A stretch of 8,227 nucleotides of DNA from an uncultured Bacteroidota bacterium. Its GTDB lineage: Bacteria; Bacteroidota; Bacteroidia; Chitinophagales; Saprospiraceae. The translations under genes and the position numbers were made by a program. Of the stretch, positions 1 to 5,951 are shown in pieces (the stretch's first letter is position 1; every line of letters starts with the position of its first letter). The notes beneath the pieces were generated by a model. The model did not search any database, had not been told where the DNA came from, and was given only the letters and a program-made list of their open reading frames with translations. The stretch lies in assembly GCA_937876435.1 (NCBI GenBank), contig CALEIL010000588.1, positions 1 through 8,227 of the forward strand, given 5' to 3'.

Positions 1-1543
1 GGTAGGCATTGGAGTAATCGTCGTATTGAAAAAACAAGCTCCGGACGGCGGCTGCCCGGACGAGGGGCTCCGTAGCATCCAGCAATTTTTCCAATGCCTG
101 CTCCCGAGTCACACCAAGGGATTGATAAACCCAAAATCCTTCCAATAGCAACCGTTCGTACCCCGGATCATCCGGATCCAGATTCGTCATCCAGCCATCC
201 AGACTTTCCAACACCGCCTTCTGTCCTTTTTCCTTCAATAAACGCCGGACCTGATCCCGCGTCCAGGCCTCCGGAAGTTGGAGATAATCCAACAATTCGG
301 AGATGGAAGCCCCAGCAAGGTCCGGGACGATCACCGACGGACTATCTTTCTTCGAAATCCGCCAGATGCGTCCATTCTCGTGATCTCTTCTCGGATCCCT
401 GAAATCTACTTCACCGTGCTGGATAATGGGATTGTACCAATCTGCCACGTAAACCGCTCCATCGGGACCTTGCAGAATATCCACCGGACGAAAAGCTACA
501 TTATCTGAATACAGTAAATCTTCTTCCTGTCTGGAAATATACCCACTTTCCAATTTCTCCAGTGAAAACCGATTGATCCGGTTGGCCCGGAAATCATTTG
601 TGATCAGGCTGCCGCTCCATTCCCGTGGCATATGACGGCCCGTGATAAAATCCAATCCACTATGTTTGGGCTGGCCAGGATTCAAACCCCGGATTATTCT
701 TTCTGCACCGGGAGCGGTAACGTACGTAGCTCCCTGAAAACCATAATGGATCCCTTCGGAACCGGCCCCATCCGTGAGAAATGATTGACCGTACTGGTTA
801 AATTGCAATCCCCAGGGGTTGACCAACCCACGGGCATAAACTTCCAGTTCCCGCGTTTGGGGGTTGTACCTCCATACGCCGCCTCCTTCCAGTCTCCGAA
901 CTCCGTAGGGTGTTTCGACGTGACTGTATATATATATCGACTGGTTGAAATACAAACTACCATCCGGTCCCCATCGGAAGGTGTGGATTAGATGATGAGT
1001 ATCCCCGGTCCCGAATCCCGATAACAACACCTCCCGGTGATCCGCTTTGCCATCCCCATCCGTATCCTTTAAATGGAGAACCTCGGTGGAATTTGCCACG
1101 TACACCCCTCCATCTCCCGGGAGGATGGCCGTAGGAACCCGCAATCCATCTGCAAAAATGATCGAAGTATCAGCGCGGCCGTCCCCATCGGTATCCTCCA
1201 GAATATAGACTTTACCCGTTGGTTCAGCCCCCGGTTTGGGTTGGGGATATTGATTGCTGCCTACTACCCACAACCGACCCTTTTCATCCCAGTTCATCTG
1301 AATGGGTTTTACGACCATGGGTTCGGAAGCAAAAAGATTCACTTCAAACCCTTCTGCAGGATACAAAGTACTCAATTGGTACGATGGATCAGCATCCGGA
1401 ATGCTGCGTAACTGGTCCTGCGCCGGAAGATGAATTGCCAGAAACCACCCCATCAAACCCAGACCAAGCCGACGATAAACTAAGCGGATATCTGACCGGT
1501 GAACCGCAGCGACTCTATTTTGAAATATGCGTAAATTTTTCAT
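1..1543 (-). CDS. PVC-type membrane-bound dehydrogenase (sorbosone-dehydrogenase-like beta-propeller), 3' end outside window
   Basis: The frame is open from an ATG at 1543 to the left edge, giving 514 complete codons and no stop, so the C-terminus is missing. Residues 1-25 are a basic n-region, 26-41 are hydrophobic, and a likely signal peptidase site follows near LPAQ-DQ, so export is expected. From about residue 55 to 400 it reads as a propeller of the PVC 'membrane-bound dehydrogenase' type (TIGR02604-like, related to PQQ/sorbosone dehydrogenases): PAEGFEVNLFASEP (62-75), WDEKGRLWV (85-93), PTAILPGDGGVYVANST (137-153), WGPDGSLYF (191-199), GLVNPWGLQF (239-248), and FRPVDILQGPDGAVYVADWYNP (351-372). 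Two calcium-loop-like DTDGDG segments lie at 117-122 and 160-165. Residues 480-505 look like the first HEAT-type helices. Family members normally end in HEAT repeats and a CxxCH haem domain, neither visible here. The start lies 4 bp after the SGNH gene's stop, implying translational or operon coupling. No good Shine-Dalgarno is visible, and the n-region is unusually long. Family assignment is firm; substrate and cofactor are unknown. Confidence 0.88.
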   Translation of the reverse strand, partial: MKNLRIFQNRVAAVHRSDIRLVYRRLGLGLMGWFLAIHLPAQDQLRSIPDADPSYQLSTLYPAEGFEVNLFASEPMVVKPIQMNWDEKGRLWVVGSNQYPQPKPGAEPTGKVYILEDTDGDGRADTSIIFADGLRVPTAILPGDGGVYVANSTEVLHLKDTDGDGKADHREVLLSGFGTGDTHHLIHTFRWGPDGSLYFNQSIYIYSHVETPYGVRRLEGGGVWRYNPQTRELEVYARGLVNPWGLQFNQYGQSFLTDGAGSEGIHYGFQGATYVTAPGAERIIRGLNPGQPKHSGLDFITGRHMPREWSGSLITNDFRANRINRFSLEKLESGYISRQEEDLLYSDNVAFRPVDILQGPDGAVYVADWYNPIIQHGEVDFRDPRRDHENGRIWRISKKDSPSVIVPDLAGASISELLDYLQLPEAWTRDQVRRLLKEKGQKAVLESLDGWMTNLDPDDPGYERLLLEGFWVYQSLGVTREQALEKLLDATEPLVRAAAVRSLFFQYDDYSNAY

Positions 1544-1547
1544 GAGA

Positions 1548-2801
1548 TTAATTGATTCTGACCAGACGGAAAGACTGAGGCTCCCTGGTATTCATTTGAA
1601 AAATCTTATCTTCCAATCGATTGATAAACAGACTATTCACTCCGAGTTCATAAGTATTCTGACCCTGCTCATACCTTCGGAATCCGACCAGGTAAGTTCG
1701 GTTTAGCGGGCGGTACTCCCAAAAATACAGATCCTTGATCTCCTGGAACATATGCTGGACCATACGCGCCCTGTCGAATGAAGGCCCCTGCTCGATCGTG
1801 ACCCCCTCAGCAAAATCGGAAGAGGAAGCTGCAAGAATGTTCTCACCATCGATGGATAAACCATAAACTCCCTTTTTCAAGCCTTTGACGATTAATTTTT
1901 GAGGCAAAATATTCCGATCATCGACCAGGACGGGTTGTACCCTGGATTGAAATTTGAAATCGACATCTGTACGGCTAAGATTTTGCCCGACCACCTCGAT
2001 ACCCGCGGATGTTTTGATTTCCTGGTTTTTGACGTCGATGGTCAACTTCCATTCCGGAATGGAATATCCCAGTGAATTCAATATCATTTTGCCCATCGTA
2101 TAGTAGCCCTTGCCATTGAGATGGAGACCATTCCTGGTATAGTACGTTTTCCCCAGTTCTGAAAAGACGGGAAACAAATCCACGAAAGGTTTTCCGTTTA
2201 AATTCGCCAATTCCTTGATTTTCCCGGAATACAAGCTAAGATTGGCATTGACTCTGCTCACATCCACAGACAATCCTTCAGGAGCAAATTGAGGAATGGT
2301 AGACAACAAAAGGGATTGCGCTCCGAGGCTGTCTATATCATCCACCAACCGTTGGAGGCTGGCTCCGAAATCATCCAATCCGGCTTTTCCCATTGAAGAT
2401 TCCACGCCACCGTATCCTACCACGACCAAAGCCGGCTGGAGCGTGTCAATCTGTTGAATCAGAAGGTCGTAGGGTTCAGGCGGCCGGGAAATATAACTCC
2501 TGGCTTTCCCATCAGCTGTGTCACCTGACCAGCCCAGATTCCGGAATGTGAGATGCTTTTCCGGCCAGGCATTCACAAATAACCATTCGAGAATTCCGTA
2601 TTGGCTGGCCTCCTCCATCAATGAATTGCCTATAAAAACAATCCGCGATGAAGGAGGAAGATCCAGGGTATAAGGGGAGGTTCCATCCGTACTTTGGTTT
2701 TGGCCATGAGTTCCTGCCATACAAAATAGCTGGAAAGCGAACAGAGTCAACCAGGAGGCCCGGCAAAAACGCAAACCTGAGAATATATTATTTTTATACA
2801 T
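1548..2801 (-). CDS. Exported SGNH/GDSL-type hydrolase with atypical catalytic blocks
   Basis: This 417-residue protein starts at ATG 2801. Its signal peptide has a hydrophobic stretch at about 16-29 and a likely cut near residue 33. C27 does not sit in a good lipobox. The SGNH fold is visible: block I IVFIGNSL (54-61, nucleophile candidate S60, GNS instead of GDS), block II NLGWSGDT (88-95, G90), block III VVVGYGGVESS (126-136) and block V NGLHLNGKGY (224-233, H227). The usual block III Asn is Val133, and the usual Asp three residues before the His is Asn224. Related SGNH proteins beside PVC-type dehydrogenases, as I recall, also often have NGxH, so Asn224 may be family-typical. Residues about 250-417 form a second region that I do not recognise beyond its linkage to this family. 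The likely role is ester hydrolysis or deacylation of an extracytoplasmic substrate, perhaps a decorated glycan, but this is inference. It heads a two-gene unit with the dehydrogenase 4 bp downstream. Confidence 0.85.
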   Translation of the reverse strand: MYKNNIFSGLRFCRASWLTLFAFQLFCMAGTHGQNQSTDGTSPYTLDLPPSSRIVFIGNSLMEEASQYGILEWLFVNAWPEKHLTFRNLGWSGDTADGKARSYISRPPEPYDLLIQQIDTLQPALVVVGYGGVESSMGKAGLDDFGASLQRLVDDIDSLGAQSLLLSTIPQFAPEGLSVDVSRVNANLSLYSGKIKELANLNGKPFVDLFPVFSELGKTYYTRNGLHLNGKGYYTMGKMILNSLGYSIPEWKLTIDVKNQEIKTSAGIEVVGQNLSRTDVDFKFQSRVQPVLVDDRNILPQKLIVKGLKKGVYGLSIDGENILAASSSDFAEGVTIEQGPSFDRARMVQHMFQEIKDLYFWEYRPLNRTYLVGFRRYEQGQNTYELGVNSLFINRLEDKIFQMNTREPQSFRLVRIN

Positions 2802-2851
2802 TGATATAGATCTTATCGCAAATCATTTCCGATCGACACTATCCCATTATC

Positions 2852-2865
2852 CCTTCTAATGAAGG
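2852..2865. repeat. Small 5-bp inverted repeat with 4-nt loop
   Basis: CCTTC (2852-2856) pairs with GAAGG (2861-2865) around TAAT. It lies 16 bp from the larger hairpin, on the side nearer the SGNH start, about 50 bp before that start. A stem this short can arise by chance. It is listed because two four-base-loop hairpins sit together in the only sizeable gene-free gap. Confidence 0.25.
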
Positions 2866-2881
2866 AGTCACCATGAGATAA

Positions 2882-2901
2882 TCCATTTTTACCAAAATGG
2901 A
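2882..2901. repeat. Perfect 8-bp inverted repeat with 4-nt loop
   Basis: TCCATTTT at 2882-2889 pairs exactly with AAAATGGA at 2894-2901 around the loop TACC. It is too A+T-rich and lacks a following T-run on the minus strand, so it is a weak terminator candidate. It could be an operator or a leader hairpin for the SGNH gene. The symmetry is certain; the function is not. Confidence 0.45.
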
Positions 2902-3063
2902 ATTACTCACAAAATGATTAAAGGGAAATTAAAGTCCGTGGAAATGTTTCAAAAAATTTCAATCACATTTGTCCACAATAAATTTCGGGTCTAAATATAG
3001 CTATTCAAAATCTGTATTTTAGCTCCTGAGGAAAACTTTCCATCAATAAAGCCCCTCCTATAG

Positions 3064-4434
3064 TCACTTGTCAAAAACAATTTCTATTTCCCCGTTTTCC
3101 TGTCTCCAGGAATCTATGTGTTCTCCCGAAACATCGGTACTCCATAAATATACTTTTTTTAGGGAAGGGATAGATTTTAAAAACACCAGTCCGCTATCAC
3201 TCACCGGGGTACCATATAAATTTAAGATTTCCAGCCGTTCCATTCCAACCAGTGATTCTAAGCCCTGATCTGTAATTTCAGTATTATTCAGATCAAGGGT
3301 GTAGAGATTTGGAAGCTGTCCTACCCATTCCAGGTCGCTGTCATTGGCTTTTGTTCCGGACAGATCCAGGGTTACAATGTGATCTTTGACATCCAATAAT
3401 TTCTTCCACTCCTCCGGCGAATGCGATTTTTTTCCGGATTTCAAACGCAAATAATTATTGCCCTCCGACAATACTCCACCTTTGAACCCCAAATTGAGGA
3501 GGGAGTCGATCGTGGTTTGGGGGATCTCTTCTATTGGGATAATCTCAAAAAAAGGTTTCGGCCTGGTGTCCAACCCGTAATCCTCCAGTAGAATTCTGTT
3601 GATTCCTATGGGGACCTTTTGACCTGAAACTTTTTCCGTCATGGAAGCCCCGCTCTCTATCCACCATTCCAGAATTTTTATCTCATTGAAGTTGAGGGGA
3701 GGGCCTTTGGGAGGCATGAACTTTGAATGATTCTGAGGGAGTGTTACGCGTTGAAACATTCCGCTTTCCCACGGTTTTCCCCTGACCACTGCGGCCATTT
3801 CATCTCCCCCTTTCATGATCGATGCTTCCGAAGTGAGGTCCAATCCACCTTTGGCTTTATCTGCATTGTGACACGTCATACATTTATCTGAAAGCATCGG
3901 ACGGATCAGGTGCTGATACCATCCCACTGAATCCGGATTATGTGGTATGGAAATCGAATTTTGAGGACCTCCTGAACCCAGCAATGTCCTGACGGGTCCG
4001 GGGGCATGCTCGATCAGATAATCAGATCCATGAGTCAGATTGCCGCCCAGGTGTCCAGTGAAAAACAAGGCCAAAACCAGCAGGATTAAATTGAAATAAT
4101 AAATCCTGACCGGCAATCTCCATTTTTCTGATTTGAGCGCCCAGGCTAAAAAAGATAAAACGCAAACCAGTACGCCCATCCATCGGTGCCAGTCCAGACC
4201 AGCATCCCCATGCTGCCCTTCTCCGGCCAGCATCCAACCTGTGATGACCGCCACCAAACCCGAAATTCCACCTCCCAGAAAGGCCCATTCGGTAGCCTGT
4301 GCCCATCGGATCGGACTATTCTTTTTGGAAAGGGATATCATTTCCAGGACCAAACCAAATATTAAAAACCCAATCGGCAGGTGAACCACCAATGGATGAA
4401 ATCTGCCCAGAAAAAATGTGATCTCAGTGTCCAT
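3064..4434 (-). CDS. Membrane c-type cytochrome with DUF2231, single CxxCH and leucine-rich repeats
   Basis: I chose ATG at 4434 (456 residues); an in-frame TTG at 4443 would add three residues. Residues 1-130 are a DUF2231-type module: FHPLVVHLPIG (12-22, H13 and H18) followed by four hydrophobic helices at about 16-35, 50-69, 84-100 and 111-130, with a further conserved-looking His in LTHGSDYL (133-140). A PSCyt1-like haem segment follows, with CMTCH at 185-189 as the covalent haem site and FMPPKGPP (239-246) offering M240 as a possible sixth ligand. From about 353 to 440 there are three to four leucine-rich repeats of about 24 residues with the pattern LxxLDLxxTxITDxGL. The protein is probably anchored in the inner membrane with haem and LRR in the periplasm. 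It may pass electrons to or from partner proteins while the LRR binds protein or ligand; that role is inference. It lies 42 bp after the DUF1501 gene, probably in the same transcription unit. Confidence 0.85.
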   Translation of the reverse strand: MDTEITFFLGRFHPLVVHLPIGFLIFGLVLEMISLSKKNSPIRWAQATEWAFLGGGISGLVAVITGWMLAGEGQHGDAGLDWHRWMGVLVCVLSFLAWALKSEKWRLPVRIYYFNLILLVLALFFTGHLGGNLTHGSDYLIEHAPGPVRTLLGSGGPQNSISIPHNPDSVGWYQHLIRPMLSDKCMTCHNADKAKGGLDLTSEASIMKGGDEMAAVVRGKPWESGMFQRVTLPQNHSKFMPPKGPPLNFNEIKILEWWIESGASMTEKVSGQKVPIGINRILLEDYGLDTRPKPFFEIIPIEEIPQTTIDSLLNLGFKGGVLSEGNNYLRLKSGKKSHSPEEWKKLLDVKDHIVTLDLSGTKANDSDLEWVGQLPNLYTLDLNNTEITDQGLESLVGMERLEILNLYGTPVSDSGLVFLKSIPSLKKVYLWSTDVSGEHIDSWRQENGEIEIVFDK

Positions 4435-4476
4435 AGGTTGCAAACATACTGGTTGTTATACGATTTGGGGCCAGGG

Positions 4477-5928
4477 TTAGGCTAAAATATCATTGATCAG
4501 AATGCCGGATACGTCGGTCAACCTAAACCTCCTGCCCTGGTACTCATACGTAAAACGTTCGTGATCGATTCCCATCAGATGGAGGAGGGTAGCATGGAAA
4601 TCATGAACATGAACAGGATTCTCGGTGATGTTGTATCCAAATTCATCCGTAGCACCATACGTGATTCCCGGCTTCACTCCTCCACCCGCCATCCACATGG
4701 TAAAGCATCTCGGATGATGATCACGGCCAAAATTGTTCAGGGACAATTTTCCTTGAGAATAGTTGGTTCGGCCAAATTCTCCTCCCCATATCACGAGGGT
4801 ATCCTCCAGTAAGCCCCTTTGCTTCAGGTCCTTGACTAATGCCGCCGAGGCCTGATCGGTGGCCTTACACTGCCGGGTAATATTTGCGGGAAGATTGCCG
4901 TGATTATCCCATCCCTGATGGTACAATTGAACAAACTTAACATCACTTTCCAGTAGTTTTCGCGCCAGCAGACAATTGGATGCGAAGGTTCCGGGAGTCC
5001 TGGAATCTTCTCCGTAAAGTTCAAATGTACTATCGGGTTCATCCGTCATGTCCCTTACTTCGGGAACAGAAACCTGCATTCGGTAGGCCATTTCGTATTG
5101 AGACACCCTGTCCATAATGGAAGAATCTCTGACCATGTCCATTTGAGCCATGTTGAGATCTTTTAAGGCATCGAGCATCGACCTCCGGTCAGCTCTATGG
5201 TATCCATCCGGATCATTCAGAAACAAAACCGGATCCTCACTGGCCCTGAATTGTACCCCCTGGTGCCGGGACGGCAAGAATCCATTGCCCCACAACCTGG
5301 CATAAAGGGGTTGGTCTTTCGGCGCATTATTGGAAACCAATACGATAAACGCGGGAAGATTTTCATTGTCTGAACCCAGCCCATAGTTGATCCATGAGCC
5401 TATACTGGGTCGTCCGGGGAGTTGGTGTCCGGTTTGAAAAAAGGTGAGTGCCGGATCATGGTTGATTTGCCCGGTGTGCATCGATTTGATAAAACACAGA
5501 TCATCGACTATTTCACTGGTGTATGGCATTAAATCACTGACCCAGGCACCGCTTTCGCCATACTGGGAAAAGGAATACGGTGTCCCGACCAATGGCAATT
5601 GTGACTGACCAGCGCTCATGCCAGTCAGCCGCTGACCCTTTCGGACTGAATCGGGCAAATTTTCTCCATAACGCTGTTGCAACACCGGTTTATAATCAAA
5701 CAATTCCAGTTGGGAAGGACCTCCGCTCTGGAACAGGAACACCACACGTTTGGCTTTGGGAACAAAATGAGGCTTTTTCAAAACACCACCTCCTGTGATA
5801 TGGGCTTCCGATTTTCCGGGGCCGATCAATGAACTCAGGGCAAGACCTCCCAGCCCCAGAGCTGATTTGGACATAAATACCCTCCGATTCATCCGATCCA
5901 TCCATCTTATTTTCTCTACCTCTTTCAT
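4477..5928 (-). CDS. DUF1501 protein with Tat signal (sulfatase/alkaline-phosphatase-like fold)
   Basis: This 483-residue protein is near the usual DUF1501 length. Its N-terminus holds a twin-arginine signal: NRRVFMSKSALGLGGLALSS (14-33), with R15-R16 followed by a hydrophobic core, so it should be exported folded through Tat. I kept ATG 5928 as start. M10 (5901) and M13 (5892) are alternatives giving a more usual Tat n-region. Family motifs in order: FLFQSGGPSQLELFDYKP (64-81), SMHTGQINHDPALTFFQTG (149-167), RPSIGSWINYGLG (173-185), QLYHQGWDNHGNL (334-346), VIWGGEFGRTNYSQG (379-393), GRDHHPRCF (401-409), GGVKPGITYGATDEFG (416-431), and VHVHDFHATLLHLMGID (439-455). The Asp and His residues in WDNH, GRDHH and VHDFH are metal-site candidates by analogy with the sulfatase/phosphatase superfamily. 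Its biochemical activity is unproven for the family. DUF1501 genes usually sit beside DUF1549/DUF1553 genes, as here with a 23-bp gap, suggesting a joint pathway or complex. Confidence 0.92.
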   Translation of the reverse strand: MKEVEKIRWMDRMNRRVFMSKSALGLGGLALSSLIGPGKSEAHITGGGVLKKPHFVPKAKRVVFLFQSGGPSQLELFDYKPVLQQRYGENLPDSVRKGQRLTGMSAGQSQLPLVGTPYSFSQYGESGAWVSDLMPYTSEIVDDLCFIKSMHTGQINHDPALTFFQTGHQLPGRPSIGSWINYGLGSDNENLPAFIVLVSNNAPKDQPLYARLWGNGFLPSRHQGVQFRASEDPVLFLNDPDGYHRADRRSMLDALKDLNMAQMDMVRDSSIMDRVSQYEMAYRMQVSVPEVRDMTDEPDSTFELYGEDSRTPGTFASNCLLARKLLESDVKFVQLYHQGWDNHGNLPANITRQCKATDQASAALVKDLKQRGLLEDTLVIWGGEFGRTNYSQGKLSLNNFGRDHHPRCFTMWMAGGGVKPGITYGATDEFGYNITENPVHVHDFHATLLHLMGIDHERFTYEYQGRRFRLTDVSGILINDILA

Positions 5929-5951
5929 GCTCTGTCTTGTTTTTAAATCGA

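Larger units (their letters stand above)
2802..3063. other. AT-rich intergenic region, probable promoter area for the SGNH-dehydrogenase pair
   Basis: These 262 bp separate the stop of the haem/LRR gene from the start of the SGNH gene. No open frame of useful size is present. Two short perfect hairpins (2852-2865 and 2882-2901) lie about 50-100 bp upstream of the SGNH start. No exact TAnnTTTG (the Bacteroidota -7 element) was found here on the minus strand. The closest arrangement is TAATTTCC (plus 2925-2932) with TTTTTTG (plus 2950-2956) about 18 bp upstream, which is a poor match. No G+C-rich stem followed by a T-run was found after the haem/LRR stop, so a classical rho-independent terminator is not evident. 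A regulatory function is inferred from position only. Confidence 0.5.

Noticed and set aside
694..963. A minus-strand 89-codon frame inside the dehydrogenase gene.
   Set aside because: It is in another frame of the same strand, overlapped by a 514-codon frame with recognisable motifs.
94..1545. Several plus-strand open frames of 68-112 codons.
   Set aside because: They lie antisense to the continuous dehydrogenase frame, which has clear family motifs. Their translations are low-complexity or show no domain.
3005..3043. A 12-codon minus-strand micro-ORF (MESFPQELKYRF) preceded by TAGGAGGGG eight bases upstream.
   Set aside because: The Shine-Dalgarno-like run looks good, but the peptide is tiny, ends within the gap, and the other genes here do not rely on such sites. 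Chance is the simpler explanation.
3015..3045. GGAAAGTTTTCC-like symmetry as a terminator after the haem/LRR gene.
   Set aside because: The stem is four to five pairs with a two- to four-base loop and no T-run follows on the minus strand.
4441..4448. TATGTTTG on the minus strand, an exact match to the Bacteroidota -7 element TAnnTTTG, just upstream of the haem/LRR start.
   Set aside because: No TTG-type -33 element lies about 19 bp upstream, and the RNA would start almost at the ATG. It may be a chance match.
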